The notes: generated from the letters alone by a model not told the origin. Positions 46,271 to 57,615 are shown, counted from the stretch's first letter. The stretch is 64,000 bases of DNA from Chrysemys picta bellii (GCF_011386835.1 NC_088792.1:38492882-38556881); one strand, 5' to 3'. Numbers and translations are program-made.

Positions 46271-47330
46271 GGTTGCAAGAAGAAGGGGGAATGTAGGAGA
46301 TGCAAGAGGCAGAGGATTTGAAGAACTGGAAGGAAGGGGAAACTGTGGTGTATTCTCCAACTGTTTTGAACTGCTCTGGCAAAACAAAACAGCTGTAAAA
46401 ACCATTTAACTGGCATGCATGCACTGATTGTTTTGTGGTACTCCTGAGCTAAAGTACCCACAATGTACTGAGGAGCCTGGCCATAAAAGTTAAAATTAAG
46501 AAAACTGCTAATTGTTTCCTATCTTTAAGTAATTAGAAATATCATATAACATTTTATTTGAGGTTCTTTTTTAGTGTTCATGTATGACATATTTAATGTA
46601 AACAAAGAAATTTCCAGGTAAAAATTGTTAAAATGGAGTTAAGATTGAGAGTACATATCAGTAATGTAGAGTACAATACTTTACAAGGATGTTGTAATAC
46701 CAAAACAAAAACTATACACCCAAGGAATTAATAGTTAAATTCAAACATTTAAAGGTAAAAATACTCCATAATTGCACTCACACAAACTTAACTCACTAGT
46801 TGTAACTTGCTAAAATCTTGTGCAAAGACAACATTAAGAATTTGGGGGGGGGGGGGGGAGGAGGAGGCAGAAGTTAATGGTAATTTTGCCACATAATTAT
46901 TCATAACATGTTTCTCAGAAAATTTAACTTTGCACTGTAGTGACACCATGCACTAGTCATATGATTGATATTTTAGTATATTACCCCCAATCAGGAATAT
47001 TGCAGATTATGTGTTCCTCATGTTACCTTATCTTAAACCAAACTTTGCACCCTCTATAATCTGTATGTTATTCCCTGATAACCAGAAACTTCTATGCTCA
47101 AACTCTGTTCACTATTTTTTTTAACATCATCTTAATAAAAATTTTTAAAATTGTGGTCCCAAATTAGATTTAGCTGATTTTTTAAATACACTTTTAAAAT
47201 ATGTCTTTCTCCTCTAACCTGGTGTCACAGCAGGGCAGAGTTAAGGGTCTTTGGGTGCATTTCTATATGGAGAAAAGCACTCAACTTGACCAGTTCAAAG
47301 CTGGAAGCAAAGGAAGAGATGGGTGTAACC
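46271..47330. other. Unannotated AT-rich stretch with a G15 run
   Basis: A homopolymer of 15 G lies at 46844-46858, followed by GGAGGAGG. Nothing else is supported. Confidence 0.5.
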
Positions 47331-48034
47331 CAGGGGTGAGCAAATTTTTTGGCCTGAGGGCCACATCTGGATATGGAAATTGTATGGCAGGCCATGAATG
47401 CTCATGAAATTGGGGGTTGGGGTGTGGAAGGGAGTGAGGGCTCCAGCTGGGGGTGTGGGCTCTGGGGTGGGGCCAGAAATGAGGAGTTCTGGGTGCAGGA
47501 GGGGGCTCCAGACTAGGGTACGGGGTAGAGTGGTGGTGAGGGCGCCGGTTTCAAGTGTGGGCTCTGGGGTGGAGCTGATGATGAAGGGTTGGTGATACAG
47601 GAGGGTCCTTTGGGCTGGGATTGAGGGATTCAGAGGGCAGGAGGGGGATCAGGGCTGGGGCAGGGGGTTGGGGTGCAGAAGGAAGTGGGGTGCAGACTCC
47701 AGGCGGCGTTTATTTCAAAAAGCTCCCAGAAGCAGCAGCATGTCCCCCCTCTGGCTTGTAAGCGGAGGCGTGGCCTGGCAGCTCTGCGTGTTACCCTGTC
47801 TGCAGGCCCCACCCCTGCAACTCCCCTTGGCTGCAGTTCCTGGCCAATGGGAGCTGCGGGGGTGGTGCTTGGGGTGGAGGCAGTGTGTGGAGCCCTCTGG
47901 CTGCCCCTATGCGTAGGAGCCAGAGGGAGAACATGCTGCTGCTTCTGACAGCATGGGGCAAGCCCCAGACCCCGCTCCCTGGTGGGAACTCGAGGGCTGG
48001 ATGCGGCACCCAGTCTGTAGTTTGCCCACCGCTG
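47331..48034. mobile_element. hAT-like nonautonomous DNA element, 704 bp, beside the CpG island
   Basis: The left end CAGGGGTGAGCAAATTTTTTGGCC and, read in reverse complement, the right end CAGCGGTGGGCAAACTACAGAC form inverted termini of the CAGSGGTGGGCAAACT kind known from a very common sauropsid hAT family. The interior is GC-rich filler with repeated GGGGTGTGGGCTCTGGGGTGG-like phrases and no transposase, and it yields spurious long frames on both strands (for example 47630-48139). It ends about 870 bases before the DNAJC1 start codon. An exact 8-bp duplication is not evident. Confidence 0.7.
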
Positions 48035-48289
48035 GATGTGAGGAGGCAGAGGGGGATGACTAGGTATTCTAGCTGGGCCTGGTTTACTTTTAAAAATTAG
48101 ATCGCCCTCGCTATGTTGCTCAGGGTTGTGAAAAATCACAGCAGGCTGTAGTCAAGTTGCCCTAACCCATCCCGCAGCTAGGTCTAGGTAGCTGGAGGAA
48201 TTCTTCTGTCTGTAGACCTCGCCAAGCTCCCCTCTCTGGGGGGGATGGATTATCTACAGCGATGGAAACCCCCCTTCCCTCCATCTAAG

Positions 48290-49130
48290 AAGCCTCTGTG
48301 CTGTGGCCCCACAGCTGCCCCCACGCAGGCAGGGCCTGGGTACCCTGCACGGGTCTCGTGTGGGCGGTGGGCGAGAGAGCGGGAAGGGGGAGGGCAGCAA
48401 AAGGGACGAGGCAGGAACTGAACCAAAGGCTGTGCTGTGCTAGAGGAGGCGGAGACGCGCCGCCGCCAGTCGGGCTCCCGCCCACTCAGGCAGCGTCACA
48501 GCCGCTGTCGTGCAGGGGGGAGGGGGGCGCCGGACAGCTCAGAGGGGGCCCCGCTGGGGGATTCCCCCGCCCTCAGCCAAGCCCCGAGGAGGCGGCAGCA
48601 CCGCGCCTCCCCCCCCGAGCGGGAGGCAGCAGCCACGCTGGAGCGAGCCCCTTCCCCGCTCTGGAAGCTCATTCCTCCAAGGCTTCCAGACACAATCTCC
48701 CGCGGTTGCTAGGAGAGGTGAGGTCACGGCCGCCAGCGGCGGTGATTGGTCGGGCTGCAAGCCACGCCCCTTCCCCGTGGGCGTCGCAGCGGGAGGAGCG
48801 GAGCCTGCCTCCTCCCCCCTCACTCAGTGCGGAGCCGCCGCTGGGGCGTGAGTGACCTGAGCAGGGGCCACGTCCGCGTCTTGCCGCCGGCTGCCAGGCG
48901 GGGGCCATGGGCCGCCCGTGCCCTGCGCCGCAGCTCCGCGCGCTGTTGCTGCTCCTCGCGCTGCTGCCGCCGCTCGCCCGCGCCTGGGACAGCGGCGACC
49001 TGGAGCTTTTCGACCTGGTGGAGGAGGTGCCGGAAAACTTCTACGGCTTCCTGGGGCTGCCGCAGGTAAGCGCCTGGCCAGGCAGTTGGCTACCCCTGCG
49101 CCCGTGGGGCTGCCCCCGCCGGTCCTCATC
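48290..49130. promoter_or_regulatory. CpG island covering the DNAJC1 promoter and first exon
   Basis: CG dinucleotides are dense from about 48300 to 49130 and rare on either side, and base composition switches to strongly GC-rich. An inverted CCAAT box (ATTGG, 48745-48749) and a GC/CACCC-type box (CACGCCCC, 48763-48770) lie 135-160 bases upstream of the ATG. No TATA box is evident, as usual for a housekeeping CpG promoter. Long overlapping frames on both strands (48298-48855, 48539-48823) are composition artefacts. Confidence 0.8.
48907..49065 (+). CDS. DNAJC1: DNAJC1, first coding exon (53 codons)
   Basis: DNAJC1 is an ER-membrane J-domain co-chaperone that stimulates the Hsp70 BiP and, through cytosolic SANT domains, is linked to translation and serpin binding. 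The exon starts at an ATG in a strong Kozak context (GCCATGG, 48904-48910). Residues 1-26 form a signal peptide: Arg-containing start, hydrophobic core LLLLLALL (residues 13-20), then PPLARA before the predicted cleavage. The following WDSGDLELFDLVEEV and NFYGFLGLPQ match the conserved start of DNAJC1, with NFY.FLG being the first helix of the J domain. The exon ends at CAG/GTAAGC (donor GT at 49066-49067), phase 0. The J-domain HPD motif must lie in a later exon outside the window. It sits in a CpG island and is the only host gene seen. The identification rests on remembered similarity over about 28 residues. Confidence 0.88.
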
Positions 49131-49560
49131 CCCGCGGGTCCTCATCCCCCCAGCTGTGCTATCCCTGCTCCCCCGGGGCCTGATCTGCCCTTCAGCTGTG
49201 CTGTCCCTGCCCCTCCCTCCAGCTCTGATATCCCTGCCCCCCTCCCCGGGCCTGATGCCCCCCTCAGCTGTGCTGTCCCTGGGTCCTGCCCCCCTCAGCT
49301 GTGCTATCTCTGTTCCCCTGGGGCCTGATCTGCCCCTCAGCTGTGCTGTCCCTACCGATCCTCATCCCCCAGCTCTGCTATTCCGTCTTGCCTGCCCCCC
49401 CCCATCTGCCCACCAGTTGTGCTGTCCCTGCCCCCCCCCCCATGGGTTCTCATCTCCCCAGCTGTGTTGTCCCTTTTCCCCCATGCCTGACCTCCTTCCC
49501 CCCATCTGTGCTATCCTTACCTTAGTCTCTCTCTCTCTCCACCTCTCCACTGTGCTGTTC
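49120..49560. repeat. Minisatellite, about 11 units of CAGCTGTGCTGTCCCTG
   Basis: The 17-base core CAGCTGTGCTGTCCCTG recurs with small changes near 49151, 49192, 49219, 49264, 49296, 49338, 49369, 49413, 49459, 49504 and 49546, separated by C-rich linkers of variable length. It starts 55 bases after the splice donor. Confidence 0.8.
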
Positions 49561-51245
49561 CTGCCCCACGCACAGTCTAGCCATGCTCCCTCACAAGTTC
49601 CTTCACACTCTCTTCCCCAGCCTGACCCTGGCTCTTCTTCCCCCAGCTCCTTCACTCTCTCCACCCAACCCCTGACACACACAGGGCACTGCTCCTGACA
49701 CTGACCCACCACCCCCACCAAGACCTTACTTTCCTCCTTCTACATCCTGGGCATAGCTACTGCCCCTCCCAGCTCCTTCACCTCCTCCCTGCACACATGG
49801 CCACCGTGCCTGGTTCCTGCACCCCCAGCTTCTTCAACCCCTCTCCAGACATGTAGCCCCCATTCATGGCTCTTGCTCCCCATCCTTCTCACACACCTTG
49901 AGCATATTTGCTGTCCCCTGTCTCCACTGGCTCTTTTCTCCTTTCCCCGGATACATCCGGCACATAACTCTGGTCTCCCAGCCCCTTCACTTCATCTCTC
50001 CCTCCAACACAATCATGGACATGGCTCCTCACCCCCCAACCGGCTCCTGCACACCTCTCTCCCCACACACGTGTATGTCCTGGCCATGCTCTCAGGTTCT
50101 CACTGACCAGCTTCTTCATACCCCAGCCTCTCATGTACTGGGCACAACTGCAACCCCCCAGCTCTTTAAGCCTTCTGCCACAAACGCCCCGGGTCCCCTC
50201 TTCTTTCAGTTCATCTACTGGCTCTCCTGGCTCCCGCTTCCCATGTACAGTCAAAGCATTACTCCTTCACCCTTCCCATCTCCACATTGTGGGCAGCATG
50301 GCTACTGCTCTTCCCCACTTTTATTCTGTGCCACCCTCTTGCACATCATGGCCATGCTCCTGGTCTCCTTGTTTCCATTCCTTCACTCCACTCCATCTCC
50401 TCCCTCCCCCCTCCGTGCCCTGCTAGTCACTCCAAGCACCTTCATGCCATCCCCCCCGTGCACACACCCAGAATGTAATTGCTGGTCCCCCTCCTTTTTC
50501 TCCATACAGCCTGCAAATGGCTTCTGCCCTCCACCCCTTAACCCTATGTCCACTCCTGCATATCTTTGCATAAAGGCTGGCCACCCCGTTTCTTCACCCT
50601 TTGCTTCCCCTCCCCCCACATCTTGGGTAGGGCTGCTGGTCTTTCTGTTCCCTAAGGTCTTTTGCATCATATACTAGACCTCCCCCCAGCCATGGCTCCT
50701 GGACCCCTTCATCTCGTGCACCTCCATCCTCCTCTATGTGCATGCTGGACATTGTTCCTGGTCTCCTCCCCTCAGCTCCTTCATCCCTGTCTCCCAGCCA
50801 TGGTTTCTGATGTCTGCCCAGCACCTTCACTTCATGTTAACATTGCACTGCAGCTTGGGCACGGCTCTTGCTCTCCTACCCCACCACTTTCACCCCATGC
50901 TTCCCAGTCACTCTAGATGTAGCTCCTGGGTCTCCCACCAACTCAGCACCTTCACCTCAAGTTCACTCCCTCACCACCTACATCCCTGGGCATTTGTCAA
51001 GTCTTTTAAATCTCATGTCTTCTCCTGCCCACTTCCCCCCTAACCCCCATGTCCTGGTTGCCTCTTCTCCAACCTTATGCCCCTTGCTCCCTGGGTGACA
51101 TTTTCTGCCCATTAGCTTCAGACCATATCCTTCCCCCTACCCAATCCAGAAGCTCCATCTGTTTTGTGCTGCGTCACCCTGTGCTACTTCCCACTGGGCA
51201 GTACTTGTTGTTCCCTACTTCCCCTTCCTTCACCTGTTGGTTTTG
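49561..51245. repeat. Pyrimidine-rich degenerate minisatellite
   Basis: Loose repeats of the form CCCAGCTCCTTCACCTC, then CACATGGGCATGGCTCCTG, continue for 1.7 kb with strong C/T bias on the plus strand. Frames of 259 codons (49898-50677) and 121 codons on the opposite strand are by-products of low complexity. Confidence 0.6.
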
Positions 51246-52499
51246 ATGACTAGTCTCTGCTGCTGGTACAGATCCTCTGCTGCTCTTAGCAGGAGAAATG
51301 GTCTTCTGGTTAAGGCACTGGCTTAGATATCCAGAGATCTGCCATGTGATCTTGGGTAAATCATTTTTTCACACAGGCTCTTCTGGTGACTCTCATACAT
51401 GTGTGTGGGGAGAATAATTCAAATGTAAGGCGCATTTGGGACACTTTGGGCAGGCAAGTGAAATACTGTGCAACCTATATGAGGTGGAGAACAACTACAT
51501 GCCATGTGTAGAGATGCTCTTTTGGGAAGGAGGGGTAATGGTGGTATGGGGAAAGTAGCAGCTGCAATTGTAACTGGTAGCTTGCTGGACCCTGAGGCTG
51601 TCGCTCCTTTTGTCTTGTTCTCTGGGCTAATTAAACACAAAATCCCAGTGTCTAGTACCTGGAAATGAAAGTATTATTCAATACCATACTACATAGCAGA
51701 TCTACTGTTCAATTTTCACAGTCACTGTTAGGGAGGAAGATGCTGTCTTCGAGGAATGAATTTTAAGCCAGAGCTTAAAGTTGATCCCTATGGGGCTGGG
51801 AAACTTTGTTTTCATTTCAATTAGACATTTAAAGTCTCTCAATTTAGCATAATATCCTCCCATTCTTATTGTCAGCTGAAGACTTAGATCTGCAACTTAT
51901 TTACTTTAACCAGTAAAAATTAAACTAGTTCTCATTACTCTTTCAAGTATTACAGGATGTGAATTAGATGGATTGCTGAACTGCTTCAGTATAACAATTC
52001 TCTTGTTTCTGCCTCTAGAGAATGTGAGGCATGAGTTTGAATATTACAGTGTAGGCTGGTGGCATCTAGAAGTAAGTAAAACATACATGTAATGTATTCT
52101 CAGCCAATGCATACCACAGGTAAAGATGACAAGAGTGCATCTCAAAACTGGGCAAGCAAACCTTACATTGAGGAGCCGGTGCTGAAACACTGTTAATTAC
52201 TGTAGCTAATAACCTCAAGATGCCTATTTCTGCAGCCCACTGACTCCTTCAGTTCTTGAGGTCTGGGCTGCTCTTTGCAGCTCATGGAGTCAGATCAACT
52301 GTTTAGAGCTGCTGCTCTGGCCATTTCCCCTCTACTCCCGCTCATGGCCAGTTTCTCTGCCTCTGTGGCAGCATGTGGACAGTGGTTTTAGTGCTCCTGC
52401 CTCCCCATCTGCCTGAGGGCTTTTTGGGTCAAAATCTGGGGCAGTGGTGAGCAGTGATTTCTCCCTCAGGTTCCTGGGCCAGTTTTTCAACTGGGTGTT
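51246..52499. other. Unannotated intronic stretch
   Basis: No exon or repeat family that I can support. Confidence 0.45.
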
Positions 52500-53221
52500 T
52501 GAATCCTCCGCAGCCTCTGCTGCAGGGCCTCCCGACTTGTTCCTCTGCACCTTCCAGCTATGGCAGAGCAGCCTAAAACACATTGAATGAAAGCCCAAAT
52601 GGTGCTTGATCTGTGAGATTATCCTCCCAGACTTGGCAGACAGTGAGTTGTGCCCAGCCTGCACACAACCTTCTGTCCCTGACTCTTGTTAAGTCCCAGG
52701 GCTATGAGTCAGACAGGCATGTGGGATCCCCTGCTCCCCAGAGCAACTGACTCCAACATGGGAAAAATGGACCGTGAGTCTATGTGCAGAGTAGGAAGAG
52801 GCTCCAAGGATGAGGAGGACCCCAGTCAATTGACTCATAGTAAGTCCCAAGGGGCCTCTAGAGAACACAAAAGGGCATATTTGTGCGGTCACAAATTCCC
52901 CCCCCCCCATCCTAAAATTGGTCCTGAGCATTCTGGGAAAAGAAGCAGGACTCATAAGCACCCTCCCCATCTTCCTAGTTTGGCCAGGAGTGCTCTGGAA
53001 GCATTTCTCCTCCCCCCTCCTCATGGAAATGGAACCCAGAAGAGGAGGACTCAAAAACCTCATGTGAGAGGACATCAGGCCCTTGGCAAGGCTAGTCACA
53101 AAAAACCCCTCCAAAGCCACAAATGAGCTTGTACGCTCTCTAAATGAGCTAAAAAAAAAAAGCACAAAAAATGCTGAAAAAGAGGAAGAAAAAGCTTAAA
53201 AGGTCTAGGAGATCTGAGTGT
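52500..53221 (+). mobile_element. Possible retroelement gag relic
   Basis: Around 52590-52660 the plus strand reads WCLICEIILPDLADSELCPAC, a CxxC...CxxC arrangement like the zinc-binding part of DIRS-type gag proteins, followed by a Ser/Lys-rich 146-codon frame (52686-53126) and a Lys/Arg-rich segment near 53150-53200. Frames are broken and the similarity is weak. The element is cut off by the CR1 starting at 53222. Confidence 0.3.
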
Positions 53222-54165
53222 TCTGATTCCCCTTCCTTTGTCATTATCAAAATCACTGATGAAGATATTGAACAGAAACGGACCCAGAACCAATCTTTGC
53301 AGGACCCCACTCATTATGCCCATCCGGCATGACTGTGAACCACTAATAACTACTCTCTGAGAATGATTTTCCAACCAGTTATGCATCCACCTTATAGTAG
53401 CTCTATGTTGGTTGCATTTCCCTAGTTTTTTTATGAGAAGGTCATGCGAGACAGTATCAAAAGCCTTACTAAAGTCAAGATATACCACATCTACCGCTTC
53501 CCCCCCATCCACAAGACTTGTTACCCTGTCAAAGAAAGCTCTCAGATTGGTTTGACACAACTTGTTCTTGACAAATCCATGCTGACTGTTATTTATCACC
53601 TTATTATCTTCTAGGTGTTTGCAAACTGATTGCTTAATTATTTGCTTCATTATCTTTCTGGGTACAGAAGTTAAGCTGACTAGTCTGTAATTCCCCAGGT
53701 TGTCCTTATTTCCCTTTTTATAGATGGGCACTATATTTGCCCTTTTCCAGCCTTCTGGAATGTCTCCCGTCCGCCACAACTTTTCAAAGATAATTGTTAA
53801 TGGCTTAGATATCTCCTCAGTCAGCTCCTTGAGTATTCTAGGATGCATTTCATCAGGCCCTGGTGAATTGAAGACCTCTAACTTGTCTAAGTAATTTTTG
53901 ACTTGTTCTTTCCCTATTTTAGGCTCTGATCCTACCTCATTTTCACTGGCATTCACTATGTTAGACATCCAATCACCACTAATCTTCTTGGTGAAAACCG
54001 AAACAAAGAAGTCATTAAGCACCTCTGCCATTTCCACATTTTCTGTTATTGTCTTTCCCCCCTCATTGAGTAACGGGCCTACTCTGTCCTTACTCTTCCT
54101 CTTGCTTTTAATGTATTTGTAGAATGTATTCTTGTTTCCTTTTATGTCCCTTGCTAGTTTGATCT
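53222..54165 (-). mobile_element. CR1 LINE, reverse transcriptase fragment with long open frame
   Basis: The minus strand 54037-53240 is open and encodes the N-terminal two thirds of a CR1 reverse transcriptase: [56 protein letters not shown], motif [18 protein letters not shown], then [16 protein letters not shown]. The frame ends before the catalytic FADD box, so the element is truncated there at about 53222. Read-through past 53240 gives non-CR1 sequence. It is one of the least mutated coding stretches in the window, suggesting a younger copy, but it lacks the active site and cannot retrotranspose. Confidence 0.88.
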
Positions 54166-55039
54166 AGTTTTGTTCCTTTTGCATAAACACAAGTACTTCG
54201 GGGTCCATTCAAAAGCATCTCATGGTCTGGATTTGGCCGGTGGTCCACCTATTGACTACCCTGCTTTAGAGGCAAGGTGTGCTCCTAGCAATAGCAAGTG
54301 GTTTAAGGAGCAAACCAATTCAAATATGATGTTTACCTTCCACTTACAATTTTATCTTGACATATTATTCTTTTAACATGCAAGTATATCTAAATATAAT
54401 CATTTCACTTAAAGTATTCGAGAAGAATACACGAGTATAGTTCTGCTTCACTGAAGATTTCATTACAACAGGTTTCTGAGTCCTAGGCCTTTCCTTCATA
54501 GTGCAAGACTAAGACCGGAGGGAGTTCTGTTAATGAATTTTGACGCCTGAAGGCAACAGTAAAGGGGTAGTGCAAGAGGCAGACCTCCCCCCCCCCCCCC
54601 CACCACTGCATGCCATCCCTTTCTCCTTTCCAAATATCCCAGCCAGTTTTTCTCAGTTGCACATGAGATGAAGCTTCGTTATGACAGACAATTCAAAATG
54701 ATTGACTAATAAATGTGCGCCAAAGAAAGAGTAAACAAGTTGAGAGCACTGACACACCTTAAAAGTTGATCCCTCCTGTTCCAAAGGGAAATGGTAAAAG
54801 AATCCTGTCTGAACTATAGATTAAGTATCTTTCTCTTCTCTAAAATTATCAACTGCTAAGATTCTCACTGCTGGAGTGCAAGAAGCTCAAAGGATGTCCT
54901 TTGAATCAGACAAGGCTGCAACACGGCCAATGCTAACACTGAGATGAGAATAAGAAACTACAAAGTGGACTAATATCTGAATATGCTTAAGAGGTATGTT
55001 CAAGGTGCCTGAGGTTCTGAATAATTCCCAGTGACTTCA
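54166..55039. other. Unannotated stretch with a C15 run
   Basis: A homopolymer of about 15 C lies at 54587-54601. No exon or repeat family is evident. Confidence 0.5.
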
Positions 55040-56560
55040 TAAGAAGTACTATGACCACCTGCAACTGAGAACCATATCCGTCTGGGCCAGCACAGGGCTA
55101 TCACTGAACCCATCTGAGTTGTACCGTGACTCCATTAGTCCCTCTGGTAGGGAGAGACATACAAGAGCCATCTTTCTCAGTGGCTGGAACAGGCACCATT
55201 TGCTAATGTGGATGTTTCTGGGTACAGTAAGCAGAAGACTGATAGCTTCTAAGTTCAAGTGAGTTGAAGAGTATCCCTCCCTATGGAACCCAATATAAGA
55301 GACTCTACTCTGCCAACTCCCTGATGCAGAGACTTCACATAAGAATGTATCATGGATAAACACAGGCTGTGCCACATACCTGGATGGGAAGGGGAACACA
55401 GCTGCAACTAGGGATGTCTTATGTAGGAGATCCCACTCCTATGGTTGTCGGGCTTTCCAAAACATGAAGTGCAACCCAATGCTGCCCTGCTTATTTATGT
55501 AAAATGTTAGTCCAATTGTCTATCTGTACTGGGATTAGCATTTGGAATATACCAGGGTCTCTGAAGATCCTTAGTGCATACAGGATCACCCTTACTTCGG
55601 AAACATTTGTACAACCTGTTCCTGGAGTGTCCAGGCTCTCTGGAAAGGACATAATTCTGTATAAGCTTCCCTCCCCAGCTTGAACATATCTGGATCAATC
55701 CATTCCTAACTGTAATTTTTCCATGTACTGCCACAAAATAAAGGAGTCAGAAGGTCATTAGTTACTTGGATACAATGCACATGCCCTGCAGTTATCTCAA
55801 GTAGAGATGTGCCAGGGTACTATGACTGTAGCTGGGGCCATGGGACTCAACATCCATAGAATAATCAGAACAGTCATTTGCTGGCTCATTCTTATCCTTT
55901 CTATCAGATGGGTGATATCTTAGATCATGTCTTAGGAGTCAATTCAAAGACTTCCCAACCTATGTACTGCAATTGTCTGCAAAGGACAAGCTGGGAATGA
56001 ATAGTTTATCAAACCCTAGCAGCGCTTAACACCTCAAAGGTGAAGTGGATGGATCTTTTGACACCCCTCCAGAATAACATCTTTAATCAGCCAGTTGTCC
56101 AAGTAGAGCAACATGCATTTGTGCAGCTGGGCCACAATGACCACTGAGCACTTCTTGAAAACAGGAAGACAGCCCCCAAAACAAGATCCAAAATTGGCAA
56201 CACTGATCTCCTCTGAGAGACTTCTGATGCTTGGAAGGTACCGTAGGTGCAGAGCACATAATCAGTACCCTCCCTCTAGGAGCAGCATGAAGGGTTTCCC
56301 CCGAGATTCATTACAGTCCAGAGTCACCCTCTGTTTTAACTATCAGGAAATATTGGGGGGGGAGGGGAGGGGAACCTCCCTCTTCCACCCAGTGACCCAA
56401 CATCAGGGGTCTCTTTGCCATGAGGGATTGGATTTCCTGAAACAGCTCCTGACTTTGAAGAAACTGAGAGCATCATCTGGAAGTTCTTCAGAAAACACTG
56501 ATTTTGTAGCCTCACTGATTAGTGCAAAGGACCAATGTGAGCATAAGTAAAAGACCCCAA
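55040..56560 (-). mobile_element. DIRS-like retrotransposon pol relic (RT and RNase H traces)
   Basis: On the minus strand near 56150-56080 one frame reads PVFKKCSVVIVAQLHKCM and LLYLDNWLIK, corresponding to the FTK.........YLDDWL catalytic region of DIRS-type reverse transcriptases (the second Asp is Asn here). Further along, 55680-55480 gives traces of the RNase H part (CPFQRAWTLQEQ, then VQIDNWT and YINKQG in different frames). DIRS elements use a tyrosine recombinase instead of an integrase; no recombinase segment is recognised here. Frames are broken throughout. The 145-codon plus-strand frame at 56113-56550 is its antisense shadow. Confidence 0.6.
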
Positions 56561-56579
56561 AGTCTGACTCCAACATGGA

Positions 56580-57530
56580 AGCCCTACTAGATTACTGGTT
56601 AATTAATTTAATTAATGATTTTGATAATGACATAGAAAGTACACTTAAAGTTTGCGGACGATACCAAGCTCGAGGGGTTACAAGTGCTTTGGAGGATAGG
56701 ATTAAAATTCAAAATGATCTGGACAGACTGAAGAAATGGTCTGAAGTAAATAGGATGAAATTCAATAGGACAAATGCAAAGTACTCCACTTAGGAAGGAA
56801 CAGTCAGTTGCACACATACAAAATGAGAAATGACTGCCTAGGAAGGAGTACTGCAGAATGGGATCTGGGGGGTCATAGTGGATCACAAGCTAAATGAGAG
56901 TCAACAGTATAACACTGTTGCAAAAAAAGCAAACATCGTTCTGGGATGTATTAGCAGGAGAATTGTAAGTAAGATATGAGAAGAAATTCTTCCGCTCTAC
57001 TCCGTGCTGATTAGGCCTCAACTGGAGTATTGTGTCCAGTTCTGGGCACCACATTTCAGAAAAGATGTGGACAAATTGGAAAAAGTCCACAGAAGAGCAA
57101 CAAAAATGATTAAATGTCTAAAAAAAATGACCTGTAAGGGAAGATTGAAAACATTGGGTTTGTTTAGTCTGGAGAAGAGAAGACTGAGAGGGGACATAAC
57201 AGTTTTCAAGTACATAAAAGATTGTTACAAGGCAGAGGGAGAAAAATTGTTCTTCTTTACCTCTGAGGATAGGACAAGAAGCAGTGGGCTTAAATTGCAG
57301 CAAGGGCAGTTTAGGTTGGACATTAGGAAAAACTTCCTAACTGTCAGAGTGGGTAAGCACTAGAATAAATTGCCTAGGGAGGTTGTGGAATCTCCATCAT
57401 TGGGGAATTTTAAGAGCAGGTTGGACAAACACCTGTCAGGGATGGTCTAGTTAAAACTTAATCCTGCCTTGAGTGCAGGGGACTGGACTAGATCACCTCT
57501 CGCAGTCCCTTCCAGTTCTATGATTATCAT
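56580..57530 (+). mobile_element. CR1 LINE, 3' 0.95 kb
   Basis: The plus strand encodes the end of a CR1 reverse transcriptase and its 3' end. The catalytic box TTTGCGGACGAT (FADD) at 56651-56662 is intact, with TKLEG after it, but a one-base shift puts the following LEDRIKIQNDLDRLKKWSE (56690-56750) in another frame. The C-terminal part is open for 119 codons (57004-57363), with PQLEYCVQFWAPHFRKDVDKLE and a stop after RVGKH. The 3' UTR ends in TTCCAGTTCTATGATT at about 57525, a CR1 terminus. It is 5' truncated and inactive. Confidence 0.88.
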
Positions 57531-57615
57531 TTTATTTTCTCTGGAGTCTGGGCCCTGATAATACCTTGACCAAGACATTTGGACCATGACAGAAAATAGA
57601 CTACCCCTGCTCTAA

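Noticed and set aside
47630..48139. 169-codon minus-strand frame
   Set aside because: Lies mostly within the hAT-like element at 47331-48034 and has overlapping frames on both strands.
48298..48855. 185-codon plus-strand frame in the CpG island
   Set aside because: Composition artefact of GC-rich promoter DNA; overlaps similarly long frames on the other strand and has no recognisable domain.
49898..50677. 259-codon plus-strand frame
   Set aside because: Low-complexity pyrimidine-rich minisatellite in DNAJC1 intron 1; no domain.
56113..56550. 145-codon plus-strand frame
   Set aside because: Antisense of the DIRS-like RT relic on the minus strand.
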